From positions 186,001 through 250,000 of the forward strand of contig NW_020312763.1 of NCBI RefSeq assembly GCF_002999335.1: DNA of 64,000 bases, written 5' to 3'. Positions 24,569 to 37,400 of the stretch are shown one piece after another. The stretch's first letter is position 1. Every line of letters begins with the position of its first letter. The notes beneath the pieces were generated by a model. That model searched no databases. It was not told the DNA's origin and saw nothing but the letters and a program-made list of their open reading frames with translations. The DNA comes from Cyclospora cayetanensis (taxonomy: Eukaryota; Apicomplexa; Conoidasida; Eucoccidiorida; Eimeriidae). The position numbers and the translations under genes are program-made.

Positions 24569-25451
24569 CAGCCACACTAACTTCCACATTTAATCGCCAT
24601 AAATTTGCGGAGAGTTCGAAAGTTTTTTAGTTGACCAAAGAGGGATTCGGTTGCCGAAAGGAAATGTTTCTTTGAAGGCCATTACGGTGTGCTGCGCAGC
24701 TCTATTCTCACAAGTCCTCCACGTGCATAGGCACAGATACAGGGGTATGCGTCTACTTGTATAGTATGGCGTATTCTCGATTTGCATTTCTTGTGTACGC
24801 TTCGAGAGCAACACGCCGTTTCAGTTGGTGGCCTAGAGTCCTCGGATGTTCATGTTTAATCCGTCGCCTTTGGCGCGGCTGAAACCCCTTCGTAGCCATG
24901 TAGGAATTGGCAGTAGGGCCCATTAGTGGTGGCTGGCTTGCTGCATGAAGCGTCGATGCCGCAGATACCACTCCCTAAGTTTTAGATCTGGTTGCACGTA
25001 ATCACACGTACGCCTCTGTGCACATGCGCTCGATATGGCATTTTTAGTTCCGGTGTGCAAATGTGTACATATACGGACTTGAATGTCTAGGCATACACGT
25101 CTAGTATGGGCGCGGTGGTACCGGTGTCCGTTTCGAGTTTTCATGATTCTACAAACTTATTTTTCTACCGTGCAGATTCCCATAATCCGGATGTCTATGT
25201 AGTGGTTTCATTGGTCACCTTCTGCATTACTTTCGCACAAAAAATACGATAACAGATTTTGTACTTTGGCTGCTATGGTAGCAGTGCAGCCACATTGAGC
25301 TCTACCGGGAACGCATCTTTGCCCGGGGGTGTTTGTATTACGTTGCTGCATTATGTTGCCCTCACCCAATTTCTTTTGGCGGCCTCCTAGAGAACTTTGG
25401 GGGACTGAATGTGTCGTCCTCTCCCAAGAATGATCGGAAACCAGTACGGCT
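24569..25451. other. Short convergent spacer between Ku80 and the ASP5-like gene
   Basis: Roughly 880 bp holding the 3' ends of two convergent genes. No open frame here has recognisable content. Terminators and polyadenylation sites must lie here but cannot be placed from sequence alone. Confidence 0.5.
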
Positions 25452-28400
25452 TTAGGCGCGGCTGCGAGGGAGCTCAGGCCTGTCCCTGAGCTTAATCGAA
25501 GGGCAGTTAGCCTCCGCAAATCCAAGGACTTCTGACTGCACATGCATGATGACGTCCTTGCCTATAAAAAAACTGCTGCCGAGAACCGCACTGTCTTCAC
25601 TGCTGCTGTCTTCGCTGATCGCAAGGCAGCGGTAATGCTCGTTGCCCTTGCCATAGAGGTACGCGTGCGGCTCCCACGTCACCCAGTGGTTGTTGTCGCT
25701 GTTGTTGCCGCCTTCTCCGTCGCCGCCCACGGGAGAGGAGGCGGGTAGAAAGAGGAGCTCGATGACGGGAAACTCGACGAGATCCTTGCGACCTCGGGGG
25801 AGGAAGTAGCATATCTCCCCGGCAGACGCCTGCACCTTGACCGCTTGAGACTTCCGCGGAGGCGCGGAGTGTGGCAACAACTTGTAAGCGGCTGATGCGC
25901 TGTAGTCTTTCTCGGGAACCTCGTTGAGCGCCACCAACACCGGCAAGGCTTCCATGTCGGGGATTTCCGTGCCCTCTCCAGGAGTTGCTGCACGCTCTCC
26001 GATCGCGGCAAAGGCTACGCTTTCCTCCGCTGCCACGGGAGAGTCCGTTTTGTTGCTCTTGGCAGACGCAGCGGCTCCAGAAACAGCTGCCGCTGCCGCG
26101 GCACTCGCCGCGCGAAGCAAAAATTCGTCCTGCTGCCGCAATCGAGGTCTTCTTTCGGGTTCAGGTGCGACGAGGGTGCTTCCCAGCCCAAATGGCTGCT
26201 GTGTGGCGATCTCTGGATGGACTCGGTGAATTGTGAACAGGTCTAAAGGATGGCGCGATTCAAGGCTTTCCGATCCCGAAGACGCTCCTGCTGCAGCCTC
26301 TGCTTCCTGATGCACGTAACCACCTTCCCGAGGGGCATTATCCGTTTTCCTGCTATTCTTCACGATCAGATCGTCTGCGCTCCATGCATGGCTGCTGCTG
26401 TCACTGCTGCCAAGGAGATCCCGAAGCATCCATTGCCCCAGCTCCTGCAGCAGTCGGCGGTTGTTGTTGCTGGTGCTGCTGCTGGTAGTGTTGTTGTTGC
26501 TGGTGCTGCTGCTGGTAGTGTTGTTGTTGCTGGTGCTGATAGTGTTGTTGTTGCTGGTGCTGCTGCTGGTAGTGTTGTTGTTGCTGGTGCTTCTCCTCTC
26601 ATCACTCCCTCCAGTGGGATTTTCTGCGTCTGTTGGCTGCTGTTGCGCCTGCTGGTCTGCGCGAGCGGCTGCTTCAGCAGCAGCTTCTGAAGAGGACGCA
26701 GCTTCCTGTGGAGCGGCAGCTGCAGTTTCGGGGGTTCCCTCCGCGACAACTTCGATGTCTTCCTCTGGGAGAGGCCTCCTGAGGACCCCTTCGCCGACGG
26801 GAATCTCTCCGAAAGTTTTTTCTTCGGACTGGCGATCCCCCTGGAGGCGGCGCGCACTGTGCGCTTGTCTGTGGTGATGCAGGTGACCCTCTACAGCAGC
26901 GACGATGCGCCTGTAAAGCGGTTTCGGAAAGTACGCGAGCGTCGATCCAGAGTCGATTAGCACGAGAAGGGTGTCTTTTTTCTTAAGTCCCCCCGAGGGG
27001 GGCAAGTTGCCCCAGCTCCCTGAGGAGTTCTCTCTTCCCTGAGCGTACGACTGCACGATTTCCGCTTGCCGTGCAGCGGATGCGGCGTCGTAATGCGAGA
27101 GCAAGGGCAGCACTCTCCCGCCAACCCTGATGGCGGCGAGCCGCACATTGTAGCTGTCGCGCATGCCGAAGATGGGCGTCCACTTGGCTTTCCTCCTGTG
27201 AAACTCCTCGTGGGCTCCTCCGAACGTCAACGATCCGCCATGCTCGGAGAGGCACATCGCGAACGCGCGCTGCCCCTCGAGAAGGGCCCCTCGGATCGGC
27301 GTCGAGGGGCCGCCTCCGCTCGAGAGGTCGGAGAAATTCTGAGCTCCCGCTCCCTGCGCCTCTATGGGAGAGGGGTGATGAATGAAGCGCTGAGTCATTA
27401 CTGGAGCGGGGATGCCGTGGTGAGGGGGGGGGCTGTTGCGGATGCTTCCTTGCGGTCGTGGCGTGTGCAGATCCTCCAGGAGCACTGAATACGGAAAGGT
27501 AGGGGGGCCGAAGGAATTCCACACTTCCAGCCCCCATATGCCAGACGCCCGCTGCGTGAGAAACAGATTCGTTTCCTCCATGTGACACCCGAAGGAAGCC
27601 TTGATGCCACCCTCCTCCAGAGAGCTCCTCCTGCGCTCCGAGGAAGCGCTGCGCAAGCTGCTCTGCGAAGTCTGCTGCTGCTGCTGCAGCCGCGGCAGCA
27701 AAGCCAGAGGCTGCAGCGGCGAGGGGGCCACAAGGGAGTTCGCAGCAGCCAGATATTGCTGCAACGTCTCATGAGTGCTGTACGCTGCAAACAGCGCGGC
27801 AGCGTCGAAGAGAGGCGCGACAGCCTCCTGCACGTAGGCAGCAGGATCAGAGAGGCCAGAAGGCGAGCGGCCCACATGCCGCGCTTGCCGCATCGTCGGA
27901 GGCGGAGGGGGGAGTCGCATTTCATCTTGAAACCAGAAACCTTGCAGACTGCTGCCTTCCATGTAGGATACGCGGTAGGCGCAGCTGCGACACATCAAAA
28001 AGCGTAGAAGAAGGCTAGAAACTCGGACGCTCATACGCAGCACGAAAAAAAAAGTTTCCCCATGACAACCCGTCTTCCATCCACGCGCATGACTCTCCCC
28101 CGTCTCAATGAGAATCTGTGAGTTTCAACAGCCCTGTATCTCCCTCATATAAACAAGAGAGAGTTCTTTGCGTGTTTGGCATGCAGTAGCAAGTGTCAAA
28201 CACAATCAAACCTGGCTTTTTGTCGTAATCGGTTGTTGACATCGTATATTCATGTTAACACCTCTTCTATACAACCGCCATGCATGCTGCTATGCGTATG
28301 TATATTGCATATACATATGCCTATGGAGATGGTATGTAGATATATATAATATATATATATGTATATATGTGCATGCATGTGTGTACAGATTGAATAGAGC

Positions 28401-31092
28401 CTTAATGTACATGTGTGCAAATTTTCACGTGTAAACTACGGTGACGCCTATACGTGTGTATATTTGCCTTTTCAATCATACGGGATGGATTTGTAGATGC
28501 TGCATGAACCAATAAACATATATATATTTGTATAGAAACACCCTCTGGACATACGACGGCAGCTGAAAAAAGAGGTGATTTCATGATCTAGGCGCAAAGG
28601 GAGCAACGCAGAGGTAGGGCTGCATGCATGCAGCAAAGAAGTGCTAGGGTAAGGTGTGTTTATTTGGGTGTTTTTTGCACGAATATCCAAGAGAGAGACT
28701 ATAAAGCTATCTGCAGCTGAGGGGGTCATGGCGGTTGGCTTGCACTGGAAGCTTTGTTCTGGTGCTGTACTACCGGAAGAAAGTTGTGGAGAGGAAGGCT
28801 ACGTCTGTGCGCATCGACCAAGGGCCGAGGCTTGACAAGGCTGCGCAGCTACAAGTGACGCTACGGGTTGAAGCGCTGTGAGAGTGATTGGCGAGATTGC
28901 GAGTTCGCCAGAGGCAAAGGCTCCATCCAAAGCGGGCAGACAGTGAGCAACATGAACGCAGCAAAAAATGTGCAAACACGCTGCACGGCTGAAACGGAGG
29001 ACGGCGTGAAAAGGGGAAAGAAGGAGGCCAGGAGAGAAATGGAATAAGGGAAGAGCCCCGGCGAGATATATATATAGATACATATATGTATATATATAGC
29101 CCGATGTGGCACTTTGTAAAGAAAGTCAGTCCCATGAGAAGGTTTAGGAGTTGAGTGGAGCAGGAAGCTCCTGCGTGCTTAAGTGACAGAGCCGCTAGTC
29201 AGAGGGAAGAAGCGCATTAAGGGAAGCGAAAAGTGGGAGGAGGCTACACATGCTGTTTCCTCGAGGAGGGCTTCCGTGCATTGAGAGTTACGAAGACATC
29301 GGGGGAGCAGTGAGGCTCAGTCGGAGGTGTATGTACACCACACAGACCGAGTGGGGAGTGAAGGAGGCGGCTGTTTTTCTGCTCCCCTTGAACGCGGCGA
29401 GACAGAGCAAAAGGGAAGCACTTACTGTTTATGATGGAGGTCGCAGAAGGAGCAACCGCGGCTGCATGGGGTGTATGAACAAGAGGAGCTTTGCTGACAG
29501 CTGAAGGGTTCGTCTATGTGCTTTCCGCAGGTTCTGAGCAGCATGCCACCATGCACTCATAAGAGATCAAAACGCCGCCTCAAGAGCGCAGCTGGGGAGC
29601 CGCTAAACAGTCAGCGAAGTGCAGCACTGTGTGTGACTTGCAGCACACGGGGATAGCTGCGGGCAGCCAAGCAGCAGCGACGGCAAGCCTCCAGCTGCCT
29701 TAAATAGATGCTATCCGCTTCTGCTTGCCAACTGACTTGCAGTGCTCGCAGGGGAAGGCCATGACGGAGCTGCCTGTGTCTAAAATAAGGCTCTGGCGTT
29801 GTGGCGTTCCCCGACCAATGAAGAGATCTGCAGCAGGATCAGGCAGAAAAGGAAAGAGTTCGCAGGACCTCTTGCAAGACAAAAATCGTGCATTTGCGAC
29901 TCCACCGCTGCACAGCTTCTGCAAGCCTTCCGGCCTGGGGAGGGCGCAACAGTTGCAGCAGCAAGAGCAAGGAGAGGAGGAGGAGCAAGAGCGACAACAA
30001 CAACAAATCAAGAAAAGCAGCAGCAGTAGTGGCAGCCTCAGTAGCAGCAGTAGCGGATTCAGCAGTGGCAGGAGTAAGAGGAGTAGTGGTAGCAGCAGGA
30101 GCAGTGGTAGGAGTAGGAGTAGGAGTAGTGGTGGCAGGAGTAGGAGGAGTAGTGGTAGCAGCAGGAGCAGTGGTAGGAGTAGGAGTGGGAGCAGTGGTGG
30201 GATTAGGAGTAGGAGGAGTAGTAGTAGTAGTAGCAGGAGCAGTGGTGGGATTAGGAGTAGGAGGAGTAGTAGCAGTATCGGATTCAGCAGTGGTAGGAGT
30301 AGGAGGAGTAGTAGCAGCAGGAGCAGTGGTTGGAGTAGGAGGAGTAGTAGCAGCAGGAGCAGTGGAGGTAGCAGCCTTCTGGAGAGAAGAGGTAAGAATG
30401 CGGGCATGCATACCAGCGAAATAGTATGCTGTCTGATGAATATTGCCGTAAGCCAGTGTTCTCATAGGCTTGATAAGATGCTGCGATCTCTCATGGGGAG
30501 TTGCACGGCCTAAGAGGGGCAGATCCTCAACTTCTCCTGGTTGTCGCAGTGCTGCTGTTTCTCCGTTTGTGACGTTTGATGTTTGTGCTGCTTCTTCTTC
30601 GTTGCTGTCAGTTTCGCTTAAGGGCGTTGAGGCAGATGCGTCGCCTTCCGCCTCTCCCTGCTCATGGTGTGGCGCTGGTGCTGCTGTCGCTGCGAAGGCT
30701 TGCAGGGAGGAAAGCGGTGCTGCATGCAGGGCTGTAGAGGCTTCAGGGGAGGCAGACGCTGGCTGCTGCACGTGGGCTTCACTGAGTGTGGGCTGAGTGG
30801 GATTTCGAGAAGAGGACTGCGTGTAGGGGTGTGCTAAGCCGCTTTCTTCATGCGCTTCGGTGTCTGCATAGTGGTGCAACAGCTGCAGGGGGGTGCGTGG
30901 TGCATGCAGCGGCTGTTCGTGCTGCTGCGGATCGGACGTTGAGGCTTCACACTGAGTGTGCAACAGAACGCCAAGGAGAGCAGCAACAAACAGCCATCTG
31001 TGTCTCGGCGCTGTTGCAGCAGCAGCGTGCAGCAGCTGCAGCAGAGCAGGAGATGCAGAGCTTCTGGAACTGGCGCTGCTCCTGGGTGCCAT
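25452..31092 (-). CDS. ASP5: ASP5 / plasmepsin V-type aspartyl protease, four exons, 1136 aa
   Basis: Pepsin-fold aspartyl protease of the Golgi/ER export-processing clade (Toxoplasma ASP5, Plasmodium plasmepsin V), which cleaves exported proteins. Exons 31092-30414, 29827-29737, 29533-29426 and 27984-25452 join in phase. A signal-anchor lies at residues 32-46. The junction of exons 1 and 2 rebuilds TAYYFADLFIG just before LILDTGSS (catalytic D243). The junction of exons 2 and 3 rebuilds FPCEHCKTCGKHIDEP, and exon 3 is a cysteine-rich insert typical of this clade. Exon 4 has YRVSYMEGSSLQGFW, GCHMEETNLF, MCLSEHGGSLTFGG and LVLIDSGSTLAYFP (catalytic D637), then WEPHAYLYGKGNEHYRCLAI. Each has a counterpart in plasmepsin V in the same order. 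Large low-complexity inserts (Ser/Asn/Thr, Ala, Gln) explain the length. No C-terminal membrane anchor is seen. Confidence 0.88.
26461..26591. repeat. 30-bp minisatellite inside ASP5-like exon 4
   Basis: About five units of a 30-bp repeat, two identical and adjacent, one shortened by 6 bp, one full and one partial. On the minus strand it codes for a Ser-Thr-Asn low-complexity tract downstream of the second catalytic aspartate. Unit lengths are multiples of three, so the frame survives copy-number change. Confidence 0.85.
28290..29100. repeat. AT and TGCATG microsatellites in ASP5-like intron 3
   Basis: The 1.44-kb intron (27985-29425) holds several separate tracts: an AT-rich stretch at about 28338-28375, a TGCATGCATGCA stretch near 28621, and another TA tract at 29068-29098. 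The sequence between them is unremarkable. Confidence 0.65.
30014..30370. repeat. Compound AGC/AGT/AGG trinucleotide repeat in ASP5-like intron 1
   Basis: About 350 bp built from interleaved AGC, AGT, GGT and AGG triplets in higher-order units near 30 bp. It fills most of the intron 29828-30413. On the minus strand the frame stays open through the intron as a Thr/Pro/Ala repeat, so intron retention would add a Thr-Pro tract rather than stop translation. Confidence 0.75.
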
Positions 31093-33603
31093 GGCTGTGG
31101 AGGGAGTGCTGCTGTCTCGAGGGCAGGCTTGGGGAGGCGAAGGGCGTTTGGATCCAGCTTTGTTCAGTGAGCTACAACGCGTTTAATCTGTATGCGGAGT
31201 GATCGCAGGAGGAGGGGGGGAACGGGGAGTTGGGTGGAAGGTAGATGGCGTAGAGCGCTGTTAGGAGGGCTGCTGTAGACAGCTTCTCCCTCCCTCCCTC
31301 TGTGTGACTTTTCCAGCGGAGTCAGAGCAGGCGAAATCACACGGTTACTGGACGGGGCAAACAAAAGGGGGGTTGGTGCGGAGTTCAAGCTAGACGTGAG
31401 GGGTAAAAAGGAAGCGCTGGATAAGGCAGCGCTGTAGGAAGTTGAATGAATGAAGGCGCATGCTAGGCGAGACGATCGTGCACAGAATGAGTTAGGAGTT
31501 TTTGAGGGATTCGCTAAGACTGTGGAGAACGGCAGCGGGGAGGGGGGGAGGGAGGGGAATTCAAGCGGCAGCAGCAGCGCCTCTTGCGAAGGGCCTGGTG
31601 CAGACGGGATGAAGGGAAGCACGGCAAAAGACATGAACCAGACTTGTGATCCTAGAAGACACACATTGAAGCTCTGCACAAAAACCTGCGTTGCGAAGAT
31701 ACACCCATACCAGAGGAGGTGCTGTCGCTGGTGTTCTCGTGTGCTGCTGCGCTCTGCAGCTGATAGCACGACAAGAGGCACAACTCCCACGAATTGCAGA
31801 GGAGCTCCCAGTTTCTCTTGAACAGCTAGTCATCCCAGCAGCCGCACATATTGACTCACACACATGCGTCGGCAGCTGCTGCGCGGTTGGCACTGGAGTG
31901 CTTGCCTGCTTGTATTCCTTCACCTCACGGCCTAAGGTGTTTCAGGCAAACAAACCGAACACCCCGCAAAAGTTCGCTTGGTATCCTAAAATGAAAAAAA
32001 ACAAAGGATATCCAATACAAGCACGAACCTTTCCGGTGAAAGCCCCCACCCAGTCACTCCCCCTGCCCGTAACAGGTAGAGTCCTCTTTGCTCACTGCCC
32101 GTAGTGTGTGACCCCTTGCAGGACGGAAGTGTGTCTGAGAGGCACCTCTAGCCCTATTGCCTTAGTAAAAACACGCTCGAAGAGAATAAAAAGGTTGAAT
32201 TCGCTTTTGCCGCCGAATAGAGCGTACTTCCCCCTCTCCTTCTTCCTACCCGAGAGCAGTCGCTCGCCGTGCTTGAGAACCTTCTGGCACTGCCAACCCC
32301 GCAGGAGTCAAGAGGCCCCGAGGAATTGCAGTAAACATGTGACCATTTTGTTTATTCGAGACAAACGGAAAATTAGAGAGGATTTATAGTTGGTGGGAAT
32401 GCGGAGGCATCAGCAAGGGCTCTTATAGCCATACTCCTATGCCTGCGTCTGTGTGGGTTAGGGGTGTCCATGCACGCAAATGACCGTAAATGATTTTAGG
32501 CCCCAATATTTGCCTTTTAGTGGGGTTCGACCACCGTTTTTGGCGGTTTACTCTCTTATTTCAAGCAATAGATATTAAGCATCGGAGAAAACAACAGCAC
32601 CAGGCACTCCACCTTAGCAGACAGGCACAGGTCACCGCACCAGCGAGTGATAGGTCCCACCCGCGCAGCGGCTGCCGATGGTCTGCCTCTGGTATCCTTC
32701 CGGTGCTCCTGTCTGTGCATGAAATGGAAAATAAATAAAGTTGAATCTTAATGAATTGTAAGCAAGAGAGTTCTCATATTATGAACTTCTCTTGTGCTGC
32801 TCCCGAGTGCGTGGACGGCCCTTCGCTCCTCCTCCCCTCGAGAGCAAACAAACCTCTTGTTTTGTTTTCCTCCAAGTCTCTATTTTACTTAGGCATAGCA
32901 CAATCTGGCGTGCTCTGACTTTCAGCATATTTCCTGGACCAATATTCCATTCCAGCATTTTTGAGGCTATCTTGCCTTTTCTAAGAGGCACACAGCACAC
33001 TCACAGGGGGTCGTTTTTTGCACGGATGTACCTGCAATAGCCCCCATCGTACTAAGGGCGTTGCTGCTTGCTGCATAGCTATCTACCGTTTGTTCCTTTG
33101 TAGCCATATCTGTCTACGCCTTTTTTCGAGTCAGGTGTTTATGTGCGTGTGGAGGTAATACCATCGGTTTCCAGGGTGCTTCACGGCGGCAGCAGCAAGA
33201 GGAGCAGCAGCAGTAGAAACAAAAGAAACACCAGCAGCAGCAGTGCGACAAGAGATGCAGCATCAGTAGAAGGCGAAGAAGTAGCCAATATTATAGGCGT
33301 CAGTAGCACCAGGTGAAATTATCGTGTCTGATATGCTTTATGGGAGAGGCATGACTAAATGTGCCTTGGCTCCCTTCTTTCCTATCTCCTGAAAAACATT
33401 ATCAGCAGTGTTATATTGGATCGTTCGGCACTTTTGCGAAGCGCGCAGAGTGCAATTGGCTAGCACAGCAAAGCAGCCCCTTTCCCGTTGGCATCTCCGC
33501 CTGAGGTGTGTGTACACCTCGGGGCCTCTACTACAGGGTTTCTTACAAAGGGTGGCATTTTAACTGCGAGTAGTAGCTACACGTGATCAGCAGGGTACAT
33601 TCT
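31093..33603. other. Divergent intergenic stretch between the ASP5-like and RRM-polyQ genes
   Basis: About 2.5 kb that should hold both promoters. It includes a CAG-rich patch at 33185-33275 without an open frame that joins the downstream gene. Frames of 100-200 codons at 31164-31821 occur on both strands with no recognisable domain and look like chance products of skewed composition. Confidence 0.45.
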
Positions 33604-34437
33604 ATGGGATTGAACTTCAAGATGGATGGCAACGCACTGTCTACAACGCAAGGCGAGCGGCAGCAACAGCAGCAACTGCCGCAGAAAGCCTCTGTAGCGA
33701 CAGCACCGGAAGCAACACATGCGGGAGGGAGAGTAGTGAACTCTACCTGGACGGAGGCAGAGGTAGCAAGCGAGCAGCAGCGGCAGCAAGAGGAAGTGCC
33801 CTTGCAGCAGCAGCAGCAGGAGGAGGAGCACCACGATCACCAAGAAAAGACTGAGGGAGGCAGCAGCAGCAGCAGTACGACTGTTGCAACAGGCACCACT
33901 GCCTCGAAAAGTCAGCAGCAGCAGCAGACAAAGCAGCAGCACAAGCAGAAGCAACAGGTGCAAGGGTACCCCAGTGAAACCTTGCATGGGCAAGCCTCTC
34001 CTGGTAAAGATTTCGAGAAGGAGTCAAAGGCGCAGCAAGCTGTGGATGTTCATCAGCAGAACGGTGCAGAAGCGGCGGGAGCTGCCGGGAGAGCAGCACT
34101 AACAACCACGGCTATAATGTCTGCTGTCGCCGCAAAGAAAGCTGCTGCAGCGGGAATTTCTGCTGAGGCAGCACCAGAGGGAAAGGGGGGCACAACGAAA
34201 AAGCAGGGTGTACAGACAGGGGCAGTTGGGAAGCAGTCTGCTCTCAAGACGAAGGCACAGGCTGCCGGTGTGAAGGTTTCTAAGACCAGCAGCAACAGCA
34301 GCAGCAGCAGTAGCAGCAACAGTAGTAGTAGCAACGGTAGCACTAGTAGTAGCAACACTAGCAGCAGCAACAACAACACTAGCAACAACAACGGCGGTAT
34401 TAGTGGGGACGTGTCTAAGACAGCAGAAAGCGTCACA

Positions 34438-34481
<44 letters not shown>

Positions 34482-37400
34482 GCAGACTTTCAGCACTGCT
34501 AGCAGTAGCAACCTCCGAGCGCAGCCCACTGTGACGAGCGGCGTCAAGATGAAGGGTGCCGCAGAGACTCCCTTGAGCCTGCCTCGCGAGATTGGCGATA
34601 GCTCGACGCTAAGTGGAGCACTCCCTGGATCCGAAGGGACTGTAACGAACAGCAGCGGCGCAAACACCAGCAGCAATGCGATCAGCAACTTGAGCAGCAG
34701 CTGGACGGAAGGAGACTCGAGGAAGGCAGCCATCCTGCTGCAGAGCTACTGCTCTGCTCCTGCCTCTCTCTCCTTTCACTTGGAGCAGCAACAGCAGCAA
34801 GAAGCGGCGATGCATCAGCGAGACGGTCTTGCCGCAGCAGCAGCAGCCGTCTTAGCGCAGCCAGAGGCAAGACCGTTGACTCTCACGCGCTTCGAGATGC
34901 TGGAAGCGTATTCGAAGGGTGCGTTTTTTTGCCTAAGAGGCGACTGCTGTGCATCGAAATCCTGCGGCTCAGACGCCCTTTGCTGCGAAGGCTGCCGAGG
35001 CTCTTTTCTTTCGAATAAAGGGGGAGGAAGAGGATGTTTGGCTGTCTCTCTCTCTGTCTGTTGTCTTGCTGGTCGGCTGATGGTTCTCGCACCTCCGCGC
35101 TGTGTGTTTCGCTTTTGCCATCGCTGCTTTCAAAGACTTGCGCGTGAAGCAGCCACTCGTGTCGTTGTTCAGAGAACTCTTTCCCCGTCTCCCCCCTCCT
35201 GTGCGCAAGCAAACGTTTGCGACAAAAGCAATGCTTTTCTGCCTTCCTGCGCGCGAAGGCGCTGCTCTCTCGGTGCTGCTCTCTCCGCAACTCTGTGCTC
35301 AGGCCGCCTTTGCTTGAGCTGCGACTCGCGAAGTCACCGCATGCCAAGCTGCCCCCACGGAGAATTCGTCTGTCCAAACTGCCACAGAGCTTCGCACAGG
35401 CAAGTGCTCTTTCGCCGCCTCTACGACACCACACAGCCGTGTCAAGCAGCAGATTCAGCGACGTCGACGGGAGAGCTGTGCCTTGTCTCTGTGTCGCGCT
35501 GCCTCTGCTGCTCCTCTTCCTCCTCCTCCTGAGCTTTGTGTCGAGAAAAAGGCTTTTCGCTCTTCTGCTCGCCCCCTAGATAAAGGCGCCAGCCAGCGGG
35601 GGTCCTGTCGCTGCAATGCTGTACAGACAGCTGTCGCCAGCTAGCCATTCCGCTTCCATGGCTGTCTGCACGTCGCTTTCTGCTGTGGCGAGCTGCGCGA
35701 TGCAGGGGAGAGGACTGCCCCCTTCGCTGCCGTTTCTGCCTAAAGTATCATCCTGGTATTTCCATTACGGTTTGCATCAAGGTATGCTATTTCAACGAAC
35801 GCTTGCTGGCAGCTGCTGCAGTGTGAGCACTGCTTGACTTGGGGGGCTGTTGCGTGGCGTCGCGCTAAAGGCCGTCTCTCTCCGGGTAGAAAAATGCTCA
35901 TGAAAACGTGGCTTCTTCCTGCCTTGCGCTGATTCCCCGTCTGCCTAGTATCACTCTCGCTAGCTCCGCGCTTGTTCGCCAGCTGCCGCAGCTGCCTGCT
36001 GATGCTTCTGTCGGAGATTCTCGATGACGGGCAGCCCATAGACGTCGTTTCTATTCTCCACCCCCCTCCCCGCGTCTGCCAGCGCTCGCACTGCGTCTTC
36101 TCCTCCTTCTCATACATACATACATACATATATACATGTATACATACATATATACATACATACATATATACATACACGTGTACATACATGCATGCATGCA
36201 TACATACATACATACATACAAACATACATACATACACGTGTACATACATACATGCATACATACATACATGCATGCATGGATAACAAGACAACCTGTCTGT
36301 CTGTCCTCACATTCTTTGCCTCAGGGCTGCCGCGAACCTCTTGAACGTGCCTTATCTCTGGCTTTGCCTTTGCGCGAGCGCACTCCTTCGAGCACTTTGA
36401 GTGGCAACTTCCATGGGAGATCTACTGAGGAACGGTCTCGTCCTGACTCTGCCTTCGGCCGCAGTATTTATGTCTCGAATTTGCCGCTCGCATGCAACGC
36501 GCAGCTTCTCAGTGCTGCGATTCAAAGACTCCTTACCAGAGGCACCGTTGAGAACGTATGTCTGTCTGTTTACGCCGCTTCTTTTCGCCGCTTCCAGCTG
36601 CGGCTTTCACGCTACTTCGCTGCGGCTGCGTTTCGTCAAAATAGTCGGATGGAGTGTCTCTGTGTTCATTCGCTTGCGCTGTGCTCCATAGAGACAGCCT
36701 TGCTGCTCGCTCCCCTTGCAGTCCTCTCTCGCCACGGGGGCATGTTCTAGCGGGAGGGTACCCTTGATGCTCTCCACGAGTGTTGAGAACGCTGCTCCTC
36801 TCTGACTGATTACGGGAAAAGTGTGTCTTTCGTTCGATTTTACGGAAATACTCATGCTGTCATTCGTCTTGTAAGGTGCGTTCCGGCCCCTGCTGCAGGT
36901 GGAGTATCACGAAAAACACGCCTTCGTGCAGCTTAGCACTCTCGACGCAGCCTTTGAGGTTGTCGAGAAACGAAGACTTTTACAGGTAGGCTGACGGCTC
37001 CCCCCCTCAATACGGCTGGTAGTAGTAGTGGTAGTAGTAGTGGTGGTACTCACGGTGCTGTTTTGGGAGAGGATTTAGAGAGTAAAAGGGACGACGGAGC
37101 GCTCGCAAAAGGGGCATGAAGACGATCGCGATACAGCCAAGGCGGGGTGTCAAGACACCGCAACACAGAGGGCCTGCTCCACAGCCGCAGGATGAGAGGC
37201 TTTCTGCACGCGGAGGCAACAGCAGCAGCATCACCAACTACTGCAGCAACAGCAGCAGCATCAACTACTGCAGCAACAGCAACAACAGCATCACCAACTA
37301 CTACAGCAACAGCAACAACAACAGCATCACCAACTACTACAGCAACAGCAACAACAGCATCACCAACTACTGCAGCAACAGCAGCAACAACAGCATCACC

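Noticed and set aside
29700..30407. Polyleucine minus-strand frame opposite or within the ASP5-like intron repeat
   Set aside because: Only its last part is coding (exon 2 of the ASP5-like gene); the leucine run is another frame of the intronic triplet repeat.
34053..34733. Poly-Leu/poly-Cys frames antisense to the RRM-polyQ gene, and similar ones at 39-47 kb
   Set aside because: They are antisense readings of CAG runs in exons that have better coding evidence.
36051..36310. Tyr/Met/Cys repeat frames across the TACA microsatellite
   Set aside because: Open only because the 4-bp repeat lacks stops in all frames; not proteins.
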